In this document: in pieces, positions 9,313-18,113 of the stretch
Layout: each line of letters opens with the position of its first letter
How positions within the stretch are numbered: the first letter of the stretch is position 1
Assembly: GCA_029242545.1 (NCBI GenBank)
Contig: JAQWTV010000175.1
Span: 1 to 49,566 of the forward strand
Origin: Roseibacillus sp.
Lineage (GTDB): Bacteria > Verrucomicrobiota > Verrucomicrobiia > Verrucomicrobiales > Akkermansiaceae
Direction of reading: 5' to 3'
Length of the DNA: 49,566 nt
The notes under the pieces: model-generated
Told to the model about the DNA's origin: nothing
Seen by the model: the letters and a program-made list of their open reading frames with translations, nothing else
Databases searched by the model: none
Made by a program: the position numbers and the translations under genes

Positions 9313-9652
9313 CTGATTACAGGCCCCGGCCAATCAAATGCCGGGTGGCGGACGTTAGGCCGAAAGCGCTGCTTTTCAAGCGCTTTCGCGAGGCAGCCTC
9401 CCTTCGAGCAAGTCAACACGGCGACCATTCTTTTTCACTTGGCCCTCATGAAAGGGAACGCCCAAGCCAGATCCGGCAACCTTATTCACAGGTTATCAAG
9501 ATTGCCGCAGAGCTCGAGACCTAGGCCGAGAGACCGAATGAGCATGCACTGGGTTATCGCATCTTTGCGTGCCCCCGTGGTTGGGGTTTGCATCCTTGTC
9601 TCCCACGCGCAATAACCTGTCCGTTCCAATCCCAGCTTCATTAGCAATTCAG
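9313..9652. other. Divergent intergenic region between pntA and Gfo/Idh gene
   Basis: This 340-base spacer must hold the promoters for pntAB (leftward) and the oxidoreductase (rightward). The only strong element seen is the inverted repeat at 9361-9388. A frame open from 9569 upstream of the oxidoreductase ATG begins at GTG and gives residues with no family resemblance, so I treat it as non-coding. Confidence 0.5.
9361..9388. promoter_or_regulatory. Inverted repeat with LacI-operator-like core
   Basis: CGAAAGCGCT at 9361-9370 and its exact complement AGCGCTTTCG at 9379-9388 are separated by eight bases. The right arm contains the palindrome AAGCGCTT (9378-9385), and each arm contains AGCGCT, cores typical of operators of LacI-family regulators. 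The site is about 50 bp upstream of pntA and 265 bp upstream of the Gfo/Idh start. It could also form a hairpin in the pntA leader RNA. No regulator gene is adjacent, so the regulator is unknown. Confidence 0.45.
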
Positions 9653-10981
9653 ATGAGTAATAATCAAACAAGACGGAGCTTCCTCCAGAAATCAACAGCC
9701 GCCGGCGCTGCCGTCGGCTTCCCGACCGTCATTCCCTCCAGTGCCCTCGGCAAAGACGGGAATACCGCTCCCAGCGAGCGCGTAGTCATGGGCTTTATCG
9801 GCATCGGCAACCGGGGCCTTGGCGTCATGCAGGCCCACATCAACCACAAGGATGTTCAAGGAGTGGCCGTCGCTGACTGTCACAAGAACCACACCGACCG
9901 TAATAGGCGTTGTGGATCCGTCGGGGGAAAGGAAACCGTCGACAAGAAATATGGCACCAAGGACTGCAAGGCCTATTTTGATTACCGCGAATTGTGCGCC
10001 CGCGACGATATCGATGCGGTAATGATTGCTACTCCTGACCACTGGCACGGACTCATTTGCATGGAGGCCCTCCGCAACGGCAAGGATGTCTACTGCGAGA
10101 AACCCGTCACCCACTTCCACGCCGAAGGCAAGGCTGTCTATGAGACCGTCGCCAAGCACAAACGCATCTTCCAAGTTGGATCTCAACAACGCTCAGACTG
10201 GAATTTCCGCCAGGCAGTGGAAATCGTCCGCAATGGGCTCATCGGCAAGGTGACCAAGGTTGAAGTAGGCCTCCCTGGAGGAAAAACAGGACCGGACCGT
10301 GACCCGACCCTGAAAGATGCGCCCGAAGGATACGACCGCTGGTGCGGACCGAGCCCTGTCCTCCCATACATGGAGGCTCGTCACCACTGGTCCTGGCGTT
10401 GGCATACCAACTACGGACGCGGTCAACTTATGGACTGGATCGGCCACCACAATGACATTGCCCACTGGGGGCTCGGACTCGAGGCCACCGGCGGAGGAGG
10501 CGGCCCTGTCAGCGTGGAAGCCAAGAACTGGGACTTCAGCAAGACCCCAGACATCTATGATACTGTCTGGCAGTATGACGTTGTTTCCAAGTATCCCGGT
10601 GACATTGAGGTCATAATGTCCTCCCGCGTTGGCGGTGGCTGTAAGTGGATCGGCACCGATGGCTGGGTTTGGGTCAATCGCGGACGCCTCGATGCCTCCA
10701 ATAAGGAGTGGGCCAAGAAAGGATTCAACGCCGGAGACTGGAAGGGCTACAGCTCGCCCGGCCACCAGCGTAACTTCATCGATTCGGTCAAATCCCGGAA
10801 GGAAACAATCGCACCTGCGGAGAATGCCCACCGGTCCATTACCCCTGGTCATATTGCCTATGTCTCACATGAGATCGGACGCGCTGTTAAATGGGATCCC
10901 AAGAAAGAGGCTGTCATCGGCGACGATAAAGCCCACAAGATCCTCTACTCGCTGCCCTACCGGGGAGACTGGAAACTCTAG
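9653..10981 (+). CDS. Gfo/Idh/MocA family oxidoreductase with Tat signal
   Basis: A 442-residue NAD(P)-dependent oxidoreductase of the Gfo/Idh/MocA family, which act on sugars, inositols and related alcohols. The N-terminus has a twin-arginine export signal (R7-R8-S-F-L-Q) and an alanine-rich hydrophobic stretch, so the folded enzyme with cofactor is probably exported. The Rossmann motif GFIGIGNRG comes next, then the family's CEKPVTH segment. The HHWSWRWHTNYGRG and GHHNDIAHWGLG segments resemble the large group seen in Planctomycetes and Verrucomicrobia. The start is the ATG at 9653 because it gives the Tat motif directly; the frame remains open upstream to a GTG at 9569. A strong terminator follows the gene. 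The substrate cannot be inferred. Confidence 0.93.
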   Translation: MSNNQTRRSFLQKSTAAGAAVGFPTVIPSSALGKDGNTAPSERVVMGFIGIGNRGLGVMQAHINHKDVQGVAVADCHKNHTDRNRRCGSVGGKETVDKKYGTKDCKAYFDYRELCARDDIDAVMIATPDHWHGLICMEALRNGKDVYCEKPVTHFHAEGKAVYETVAKHKRIFQVGSQQRSDWNFRQAVEIVRNGLIGKVTKVEVGLPGGKTGPDRDPTLKDAPEGYDRWCGPSPVLPYMEARHHWSWRWHTNYGRGQLMDWIGHHNDIAHWGLGLEATGGGGGPVSVEAKNWDFSKTPDIYDTVWQYDVVSKYPGDIEVIMSSRVGGGCKWIGTDGWVWVNRGRLDASNKEWAKKGFNAGDWKGYSSPGHQRNFIDSVKSRKETIAPAENAHRSITPGHIAYVSHEIGRAVKWDPKKEAVIGDDKAHKILYSLPYRGDWKL

Positions 10982-11031
10982 AATTTGACTTGTCTTCATA
11001 GCAGGAATTTCTTCCCTGCTCCAAAGCTCTG

Positions 11032-11066
11032 GGCCCGCCTGCGCAATGCAGGCGGGCCTTATTTTT
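11032..11066 (+). terminator. Rho-independent terminator after the oxidoreductase
   Basis: A perfect 11-bp GC-rich stem (GGCCCGCCTGC at 11032-11042 with its complement at 11048-11058), a 5-base loop and the tail TTATTTTT. It lies 50 bp after the stop at 10981 and closes the single-gene unit before the sulfatase/heme block. Confidence 0.9.
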
Positions 11067-11214
11067 GCGCGGGCTCGATCGCACCCGAACTCAACCTGAC
11101 TCACAGATTCATCCACAGATTCTTTATTCTCTTCATCGGAAGCGCATCAAGCTCTGCCGCATTCACCCGCTTGAAGTTCTTTTCTGGTTGGCCTGGAGGC
11201 TGAAAAGAGGAAAA

Positions 11215-11274
11215 ATGAAACACGACTTAACCCATTCATGTTTCTTCGTTACTACGCCCTCTTCCTCTCCATAG
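11215..11274 (+). CDS. Possible 19-codon upstream ORF overlapping the SGNH gene
   Basis: An ATG at 11215 is preceded by GAGG five bases upstream and opens a 19-codon frame ending in TAG at 11274. It overlaps, in a different frame, the start of the jelly-roll/SGNH gene at 11238, whose own ATG has no visible ribosome binding site. It could deliver ribosomes to that start, but it may equally be chance. No peptide family is recognised. Confidence 0.15.
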   Translation: MKHDLTHSCFFVTTPSSSP

Positions 11275-12731
11275 CTCTCGTGGTAGTCGCGGCCGAGGAA
11301 GGCGCCAATCACCACCGCATTAAACCACGCTCCAGCAAAAATGATGGAAGCGAGCCTCCTACTCGGAAGTGGCCGGCACTAATACGCATTCATGACCCAG
11401 GATCACAAGATAATGGCTGGGCCCGGGAAGGCCTCAATCATGAGAACTGGGAGGTTATGAACCTCCCGATCCACTGGGAAAAGGCAGGGCTCCCCGAATA
11501 TGACGGGGTGGTCTGGTTCCGTCGCACAATTGAGGTCCCAGCTCTGATGGCGAGCGCGGAGGCCACTCTCGAACTGGGAGCAATCGACGACATGGACGTA
11601 ACCTGGATAAACGGAAAAAGGGTTGGGGGTCACGAACAGCCCGGGGATCACTTTACTCCTCGCGCTTACAAACTGGCTCCCGGCGCACTCAAGCCGGGCC
11701 GGAATAATATCGCCGTGCGCGTATTCGACCACGGCTATGGAGGCGGCATCGCACAGACTCACGGGAAGCTCGAGCTCAGCGGGAGCGGCCAGAAAGTCCC
11801 TCTTGCCGGGCCATGGCATTACAAGGTTGGGGCAAGCCTGCAGCTACTTCTTTCACCTGAAAACGCCATTTCAACACAGGATACCTACGAGCCGTTCAAA
11901 GGTGATTTTTCCCTGAAATCCAACGATGTTGTAGCCTTTGCTGGCGGCACGAATACCGTTAAACAGGTCGAATCTGGATTCCTCGAGACCATTCTCACCC
12001 TCGAATCCTCCGGGCGATTATATTTTCGCGATCTGGCCTGGCAGGCAGACACCGTCTACCTCCAGCAGCGCCCAAGAAATTTCGGCTCACACCTCGATCT
12101 ACTCCGTCGAATGGGGGCAAGTATCATCATTGCTAATTTTGGGCAGATTGAAGCATTGGACGGGGCCACCCGTCTTCCTCACTTTCTGGCAGCCTACGGC
12201 GAGCTTCTAGATCAATTTGAAGAGTGCACTCCTCGTATTGTTCTAGTCTCGCCACACCGGTTCGAAAAGCCGGACGATCATCTCCTCCCTGATTTAAGCC
12301 AGCGCAATGGAGATATTGCCGCCTACAGCGAGGGCATCCGCCAACTCGCCCAGCAAAGAGGCTACCTTTACGTCGGAATGTCCCAGCTCGACTCCTCGGG
12401 ATGGGCCAGCAACAGCGGTCATCTCAATTCAGAGGGACAGTGGCACTGGGCCCGCAACGTCGCTTCGCAGTTAACCGAGCAACCTATCCTCGGTCGGAGC
12501 AGACACTTTGAACTGCTGCGCAAAAAGGTCGGGCAAAAGAACCTGCTCTGGCGTCAGCACTGGAGACCTACCAATTGGTCTTTTCTCTACGGCAACCGTC
12601 AACAAGTTCCCAGCAGCAGGGACCACCGACCAGGACAGCCCCGGTGGTTTCCGAGAGAAGTCAATGCCATCATCCCCCTCATTGAGCAGGCCGAGGAAAG
12701 CATCTGGAAAATGGGAACCCAATCTCAATGA
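11238..12731 (+). CDS. Secreted jelly-roll / SGNH-hydrolase-like protein
   Basis: A 497-residue exported protein with a signal peptide (residues 1-19, ending VVVAAEE). Residues about 35-200 resemble the galactose-binding-like sugar-binding domain of family 2 glycosidases (VVWFRRTIEVP, GRNNIAVRVFD). Residues about 228-410 form an SGNH-hydrolase-like fold with blocks FAGGTN (G236-N239), NLAWQADTV-type (here DLAWQADTV), NFGSHLD, ANFGQIEAL, VLVSPHRFE and GHLNSEG (H395). The usual nucleophile motif GDS reads GGT, and the Asp three residues before the final His is Asn. Catalysis by the standard triad is therefore doubtful and carbohydrate binding may be the main role. The stop overlaps the next start by ATGA, so it is coupled to the heme protein that follows. 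In PVC bacteria these two types of domain recur side by side or fused. Confidence 0.8.
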   Translation: MFLRYYALFLSIALVVVAAEEGANHHRIKPRSSKNDGSEPPTRKWPALIRIHDPGSQDNGWAREGLNHENWEVMNLPIHWEKAGLPEYDGVVWFRRTIEVPALMASAEATLELGAIDDMDVTWINGKRVGGHEQPGDHFTPRAYKLAPGALKPGRNNIAVRVFDHGYGGGIAQTHGKLELSGSGQKVPLAGPWHYKVGASLQLLLSPENAISTQDTYEPFKGDFSLKSNDVVAFAGGTNTVKQVESGFLETILTLESSGRLYFRDLAWQADTVYLQQRPRNFGSHLDLLRRMGASIIIANFGQIEALDGATRLPHFLAAYGELLDQFEECTPRIVLVSPHRFEKPDDHLLPDLSQRNGDIAAYSEGIRQLAQQRGYLYVGMSQLDSSGWASNSGHLNSEGQWHWARNVASQLTEQPILGRSRHFELLRKKVGQKNLLWRQHWRPTNWSFLYGNRQQVPSSRDHRPGQPRWFPREVNAIIPLIEQAEESIWKMGTQSQ

Positions 12732-15727
12732 AGAAATTCATACTCATTCTCCTCCTTGGGATACACCCCGGGATGCTGCTGGCCCAATCCAAGAATTACT
12801 CGGTTGGACCTGCCATGGGAGACAACTCGACTACCGCAGAGCTCGCTTCCTTCGAAATAGCAGAAGGCTATGATGTTTCGCTTTTCGCCTCGGAGCAGAA
12901 CGGGATCGCCAACCCCATTGTGATGCGCTGGGGACCGAAGGGGAGGCTTTGGGTTCTTTGCTCTCTCGTCTATCCACAGGCCATTTCATCTGAAGCGCCA
13001 AGAGACAAAATCTTCATTTTGGAGGACTTCGACCATGACGGAAAAGTGGACAAATCCGTGGTATTTGCAGATGGGCTCGATATGCCAACCGGCTTTGCTC
13101 TGGGGGATGGAGGAGTCTACCTTGGCCAGGGGCAGGACCTGCTTTTCCTCGAGGATACCAATGGCGATGACCAGGTTGACAAGCGGGCAGTTGTCCTCAG
13201 CGGCTTTGGCACCGGGGACACCCACCAGAATATCAACTCCCTTACTTGGAGCCCTGGCGGTGAGCTGCTTTTCTGCCAGGGGCTGCACAACTTCTCCAGA
13301 GTAGAAACACCCTGGGGAATCGTTCGCATGGATGAGCATGGTGTGTGGCGCCTCCGCCCCAGAAGAATGCAATTGCATGCCTTCCGAGGATGCAGCGGGC
13401 AGAATCCCTGGGGACTGTCCCACGGACACTGGGGCGAGCCCTTTGCCAAAAGCAACGGAAACGCCGTGAGTGAGCTACTACCAGTGATGGTTCATACCGA
13501 GAACCGCCACAACCCCCTCGACATTGGAGGAACACGTATCAAGAGCATGATCTGTGAGATTATCGATTCTCCCGCTCTTCCAGATGACCTCCAAGGGAAT
13601 ATCGTTATTGCAGGCTACTTCGCACACCTGGTTGATCGCCTCCGGATCACCCCTGATGGAGCCGGCCATCGAGGAGAACTACTCGACCCATTGTGGACTA
13701 CGGATCATCAGAGTTTTCGCCCTGTGGATATCCAGACAGGACCCGACGGAGCACTCTACGTCGCAGATTGGTACAACCCAATAATCGGCCACTACCAAGC
13801 TTCCCTGCGTCATCCTGACCGCGACAAGACACACGGTCGAATCTGGCGTCTGACCGCACAGGGGAAACGCGCCATCCGAGCCCCCAATTACCATGCGATG
13901 CCCACAAGACAGCTCCTTAAAGCACTCAGCGGAGCGACTCTCAAGGAGCGCGAGAGATTACGGATCATTCTCTCAGACCGCTACGCTGATTCAGAGGGGC
14001 GCGCGAAAATACAAAAGGAGCTCACAAACTGGATATCCTCATTCGACCCTCTGGATCCTTCTCTGGAGCGACAGATCTTCGAAGCCGTTTGCCTCCACGA
14101 GTGGTTTGAAATAGTGAATGTTGAACTACTGGAGCAGCTGCTCAGAGCCAGCGAACCACTCGCTCGGTCCTACGCAACCCGCGTAGTTGGCCGCTGGCAT
14201 GATCGTCTGCAGAAACCACTGGAATATCTTCAAAATTCAGTGACTGACCCTCACCCGCGAGTTCGACTGGAAGCCGTAGTAGCCGCCAGTCAACTCCAGT
14301 CCACTGAGGCGATGGAAACAGCCGTTCTCATCCTAAATGCCCCAACTGACCGATTCCTGGAGGCAGCCCTTCGCCAATGCGCCCATGCCCTGCAACAGTG
14401 GTGGTTCACCTCTTTAAAGGAAGGGCAACTGGCGATTGAGGACACCCAGCATCTCGCATTCCTTCTCAGCCAAACCTCCGGTCAGGACGCTGCCAGCATT
14501 GCCCGGAATCTCCTCGAAGACCCGATACTCAAACCAACGAGCCCTGCATTTCCAGTCCTCGCAACGATTCTCGCCACTCAGGGATCAGTGGGGGATCTCG
14601 ACTGGCTGGTCACCAAAGCCCATGATGACCCGAAAAACTCTATTTCTGTCCTGTCTGCGATGCGGGAGTCCGCCGCCATCAGGGAACTGAAACCCAGGAA
14701 TCCGAGCCTGAATTCACTCCTCGCCACTACTGTTACAGGAGGAAACGTCAAACAGAAGATTCATGCTATCCGCCTGATCGGACAGTGGCGGATCCTCGAG
14801 CTCAGGGAACTGGTAAGCAAAGTCATCTTCGATTCCCAGAGCTCCCCGGAGGTTCGTATCGCGGCCCTAAGGTCCATCAGCGATTTCCCCAAGATAGCGG
14901 AAGACCATCTTGAAGATCTCAGCAGATTGAGCACCGTCCCTGGAGACATCCGGCTACGCCATGCCGCGCTCGATGCGCTTACCGCAATCAATCCCGGCAG
15001 AGCGGCACAAATTGCAGTTACAGCGCTCACCGCCGCCGGCCCAAATGATTCTCTTGAGCCCTACCTAATCCCTTTTCTTACCCGTGTTGATGGAGACCTT
15101 GCCTTGGCCTCAATCCTTCAGAAAACTGAACTGAGTTCGAGCCTTCGAGCTCGCATCCGTGGAGCATTGGGGGCTGCCGGGCTTCATTCTACTGATCTTG
15201 GAAAAGCCCTGAATACCTCTTATAGTGAAACCTCTCCTACCATTGGCCTACCCGCCTTCAGTCAGGAATGGATTGATTCTCTAGCTGCCGAGGTGAGGAA
15301 AGATGGGGATTCCGAGCGCGGCTCGAAGGTCTACCATCGAGATTCTCTCGCCTGTACTAAGTGCCATGTCATTTCCGGCCAGGGGCAGGAATTTGGACCC
15401 GAACTGACAGCTGTGGGAGCTGGTTTACCCCTGGAAATCATCATCGAATCCGTAGTCTGGCCTCGACGCCAGATCAAGGAAGGCTACCTCTCCACTGCCA
15501 TTACGACCCGGGATGGCCTTGTGGTAAGCGGCCATCTCAAACACGAGGACAGCCAGCGAATTGTCATTGAGGATGCTGTCACGAGGCAACACAGGACTCT
15601 GGCACCCAATCAAGTCCAACACCGTCAGGACGCTGGCACTATCATGCCTCCGGGCTTGACCGCTCAGCTGAGTCGCGAAGAACTCAGGGATCTCATGCGA
15701 TTTCTCTCGGAAAAAAAGGGCAAATAG
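12728..15727 (+). CDS. PVC-type heme-binding CxxCH protein with propeller and HEAT repeats
   Basis: A 999-residue exported protein. Residues 1-20 are a signal peptide (MKKFILILLLG...LLAQ). Residues about 35-390 form a membrane-bound-dehydrogenase-like beta-propeller, with segments such as EGYDVSLFASEQN, NINSLTWSPGGELLF and DVQ-type repeats ending in YVADWYNPIIGHYQ. From about 395 to 850 the sequence is helical and HEAT-like. The C-terminus is a cytochrome c domain with C876-T-K-C879-H880 and a downstream Gly-Pro segment. This architecture is characteristic of Planctomycetes and Verrucomicrobia and is thought to oxidise sugars or alcohols with electron transfer through heme. Substrate and acceptor are unknown. 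The start overlaps the previous stop (ATGA), which indicates translational coupling with the SGNH-like protein. No ribosome binding site is needed or seen. Confidence 0.93.
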   Translation: MKKFILILLLGIHPGMLLAQSKNYSVGPAMGDNSTTAELASFEIAEGYDVSLFASEQNGIANPIVMRWGPKGRLWVLCSLVYPQAISSEAPRDKIFILEDFDHDGKVDKSVVFADGLDMPTGFALGDGGVYLGQGQDLLFLEDTNGDDQVDKRAVVLSGFGTGDTHQNINSLTWSPGGELLFCQGLHNFSRVETPWGIVRMDEHGVWRLRPRRMQLHAFRGCSGQNPWGLSHGHWGEPFAKSNGNAVSELLPVMVHTENRHNPLDIGGTRIKSMICEIIDSPALPDDLQGNIVIAGYFAHLVDRLRITPDGAGHRGELLDPLWTTDHQSFRPVDIQTGPDGALYVADWYNPIIGHYQASLRHPDRDKTHGRIWRLTAQGKRAIRAPNYHAMPTRQLLKALSGATLKERERLRIILSDRYADSEGRAKIQKELTNWISSFDPLDPSLERQIFEAVCLHEWFEIVNVELLEQLLRASEPLARSYATRVVGRWHDRLQKPLEYLQNSVTDPHPRVRLEAVVAASQLQSTEAMETAVLILNAPTDRFLEAALRQCAHALQQWWFTSLKEGQLAIEDTQHLAFLLSQTSGQDAASIARNLLEDPILKPTSPAFPVLATILATQGSVGDLDWLVTKAHDDPKNSISVLSAMRESAAIRELKPRNPSLNSLLATTVTGGNVKQKIHAIRLIGQWRILELRELVSKVIFDSQSSPEVRIAALRSISDFPKIAEDHLEDLSRLSTVPGDIRLRHAALDALTAINPGRAAQIAVTALTAAGPNDSLEPYLIPFLTRVDGDLALASILQKTELSSSLRARIRGALGAAGLHSTDLGKALNTSYSETSPTIGLPAFSQEWIDSLAAEVRKDGDSERGSKVYHRDSLACTKCHVISGQGQEFGPELTAVGAGLPLEIIIESVVWPRRQIKEGYLSTAITTRDGLVVSGHLKHEDSQRIVIEDAVTRQHRTLAPNQVQHRQDAGTIMPPGLTAQLSREELRDLMRFLSEKKGK

Positions 15728-15750
15728 TCAGCCGCCCTCTGATCAGGCCT

Positions 15751-15789
15751 CCGAAGTGATCTTTCGGTCCCTTAGTCAACCGATTGACT
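15751..15789 (+). other. Two small hairpins between heme-protein and ThuA genes
   Basis: CCGAAG (15751-15756) can pair with TTTCGG (15762-15767), and AGTCAA (15774-15779) pairs perfectly with TTGACT (15784-15789). There is no T-tract, so they are poor intrinsic terminators. They could stabilise or process the transcript between the two genes, or be chance. Confidence 0.3.
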
Positions 15790-15834
15790 GATCTTCCCCG
15801 TCCTGCTGGAATTCACCGGACAATCAATTATCAT

Positions 15835-16605
15835 ATGACCCGTGTTATTATTCTACTGGGCCTCCTCGGGTTGACCTTCGATCTCGGCTGCGCTCGACCT
15901 ATCGAAGTCATCGTCTACTCAAAGACCTCCTGGTATCGCCACCCGGAGATCGCCCGCATCAACGGCTATCTCGCCACACTCGGCGCAAAACATGATATCA
16001 ACGTTAGCATTACTGAAAGCGCAGACGAGCTCAGCGCACGGAACCTGCAGAACTACGACCTGATTCTGTTCAATAATTCTACCAACCTTGGGGAAAGCCT
16101 TACTGCCCAGGAGCGTAAGCCCGTGATTCAATGGTTCAACAATGGTGGCGGCATCATGGTCATGCACGCTGGCATAGTCCAGAATGGGACCTGGCCGGAA
16201 CTCATAGAAATCGCAGGCTGCGATTTCCATGGTGATTCCGAATTCGTGGAGGCACGATTCCTCGTTGATCCAAAGGCAGAGGGAGACCCTGTTGTGGCAG
16301 GAAAAAGTAAGGAGTTCAGATACACCGCCGACTGGCTGAACTTCGACAAATCGGTAACCGGCCTTCCAGGCGTGGAGGTTCTCCTCCGCCTCGATGAAAA
16401 GAGTTATATCCCGGTTAGGAACCATCCCTCCTACAAGGAAATGAAGCCAATGGGAGATGATCACCCCATCTGCTGGCGGCGCAGAATGGGCAAAGGACGA
16501 TATTTTTATACCGGGCTCGGACACGACATCAAATCGATCGACACCCCCTTTGGTCGAGCTCATCTCCTTGCCGCAATCAGATGGACCGCTGGCCCGGCAA
16601 AGTGA
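15835..16605 (+). CDS. ThuA-like domain protein, exported
   Basis: A 256-residue ThuA-family protein, related to class I glutamine-amidotransferase folds and linked to trehalose or other sugar metabolism. In PVC bacteria it often accompanies heme/propeller dehydrogenases. The ATG at 15835 gives a hydrophobic signal sequence ending near GCARP; the Cys lacks a good lipobox. The frame is also open from a TTG at 15784, but those residues interrupt the signal peptide, so I reject that start. Family segments are VIVYSKTSWYRHPE, YDLILFNNS, WFNNGGGIMVMHAG, the NHPSY loop and GRYFYTGLGHD near the end. It lies 107 bp after the heme protein and 45 bp before a sulfatase on the same strand, probably in one transcript. 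Catalytic activity of the family is unsettled. Confidence 0.9.
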   Translation: MTRVIILLGLLGLTFDLGCARPIEVIVYSKTSWYRHPEIARINGYLATLGAKHDINVSITESADELSARNLQNYDLILFNNSTNLGESLTAQERKPVIQWFNNGGGIMVMHAGIVQNGTWPELIEIAGCDFHGDSEFVEARFLVDPKAEGDPVVAGKSKEFRYTADWLNFDKSVTGLPGVEVLLRLDEKSYIPVRNHPSYKEMKPMGDDHPICWRRRMGKGRYFYTGLGHDIKSIDTPFGRAHLLAAIRWTAGPAK

Positions 16606-16650
16606 CCAGGACCTCCTCAGAAAGACTCTCCCTAACTTCCTTATCGTTTC

Positions 16651-18042
16651 ATGAATGCTATCCGCCTCTCTATCTTCTGCCTCCTGCTGGGCAACTCCTC
16701 CCTTCACAGCGCGGAATCGCCCAACATTGTCATTTTCCTCGTGGATGACATGGGGTGGGGAGACTTGGGATGCTACGGCAACGAAATCATCCAATCTCCA
16801 CACCTCGACAAGTTTGCTACTGAGGGGATCCGCTTCACTCAGTGCTATTCAGCCTGCGGAGTCTGCTCACCATCCCGCGCCTCAATTCTCACAGGACGCA
16901 CTCCCTATCGTAATGGCGTCTGGCGCTGGATCCCGGGAGGCCATTCCTGCCACCTCAGGAAAAGCGAGATTACCTTCCCCAAACTTCTGCGGGCAAAAGG
17001 CTACGATACCTGTCATGTTGGCAAGTGGCACCTGAACGGGCACTTTAACAGCACGAAACAGCCCCAGCCAAACGACCATGGCTACAACCACTGGATGGCA
17101 ACCCAGAATAATGCAGCGCCCAGTCACAAAAATCCCCGTAACTTTGTGCTCAATGGCAAACCAGTGGGGCTCCTCGAAGGATACTCCGCTCCACTTGTGG
17201 CCCAGGAGAGCGTGCGCTGGCTGAAGGAGGTTCGCGACCGGGACAAGCCCTTCCTCCTCTCGGTCTGGACTCACGAACCTCACCTTCCCATCGAATCTGC
17301 TGAGGAGTTCATGGAGCCTTACCTAGACATCAAGGACAAGGACATCCGACAGCACCACGGCAACATCACGCAACTGGATCATGCCTTTGGAATGGTGACC
17401 AGAGCTTTAGACGAACTGGGGCTACAGGAAAATACCATCGTCTTCTTCACCTCCGACAACGGACCTGAGGGCAGGGGAAATAAAGGTCGCACCCGGGGAT
17501 CAACCGGGGGACTACGTGGTCGCAAGCGTGATAGCCATGAGGGCGGCATAAGGGTTGCTGGGATGGTGCGCTGGCCCGGCAAGATCATGCCCGGATCGGT
17601 AAGCGATGTTCCAGTCATTGGCTCGGATATATTCTCCACTGTTCTCGACATTACAGGCATTCCCCTACCAGATGATCGCACCATTGATGGAGTCAGCATG
17701 GTACCCGCTTTCGACGATAACCCCGTCGAACGACCTGTGCCTCTCTTCTGGCGAAACCATATTGCCCCCGCAAAAAGCCATGCAGCTCTCCGGATTGGAG
17801 ACTGGAAGTTGATTTCCAATATCAGCTTCGACAAGTTCCAGCTCTACCAGATTCAGACCGACTGGAAGGAAGAGCACGACCTCGCCTCGAAAAAAACTGC
17901 AAAGCTCGAGGAGATGAAGTCGGCCTTCTTCAAAGTTCTGAAAGGGATCGAGGAGGAGGGGCCGCGCGACTGGTGGGAAAATGAACCTCGGAAGGGGAAA
18001 AGCCCACAGAATAAGCAGGCTCCACGGAAATCTGGCAACTGA
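16651..18042 (+). CDS. Secreted sulfatase (arylsulfatase A type)
   Basis: A 463-residue type I sulfatase with a signal peptide (residues 1-20). NIVIFLVDDMGWGDLGCYG holds the first metal ligands. The formylglycine site is C72-S-P-S-R76, followed by ASILTGR, and HVGKWHL is the usual HxxKWHL-type element. SDNGPEG supplies further ligands, and GLRGRKRDSHEGGIRV precedes the C-terminal subdomain with RIGDWKLI. Four Lys/Arg-rich residues clusters mark the last 20 residues. Target sulfate esters are unknown. It is placed between a ThuA protein and a PQQ-like propeller, with short gaps (45 and 71 bp), in line with a co-transcribed catabolic block. It is distinct in length and motif from the sulfatases at 1363 and 19432, which suggests different substrates. 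Confidence 0.93.
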   Translation: MNAIRLSIFCLLLGNSSLHSAESPNIVIFLVDDMGWGDLGCYGNEIIQSPHLDKFATEGIRFTQCYSACGVCSPSRASILTGRTPYRNGVWRWIPGGHSCHLRKSEITFPKLLRAKGYDTCHVGKWHLNGHFNSTKQPQPNDHGYNHWMATQNNAAPSHKNPRNFVLNGKPVGLLEGYSAPLVAQESVRWLKEVRDRDKPFLLSVWTHEPHLPIESAEEFMEPYLDIKDKDIRQHHGNITQLDHAFGMVTRALDELGLQENTIVFFTSDNGPEGRGNKGRTRGSTGGLRGRKRDSHEGGIRVAGMVRWPGKIMPGSVSDVPVIGSDIFSTVLDITGIPLPDDRTIDGVSMVPAFDDNPVERPVPLFWRNHIAPAKSHAALRIGDWKLISNISFDKFQLYQIQTDWKEEHDLASKKTAKLEEMKSAFFKVLKGIEEEGPRDWWENEPRKGKSPQNKQAPRKSGN

Positions 18043-18113
18043 TCAACTCTTGATGCTCCGGGCCTTTCCGCATGGTCAAAGCGGAGAAAGCAATACCAAC
18101 CCAACCCTTCACC

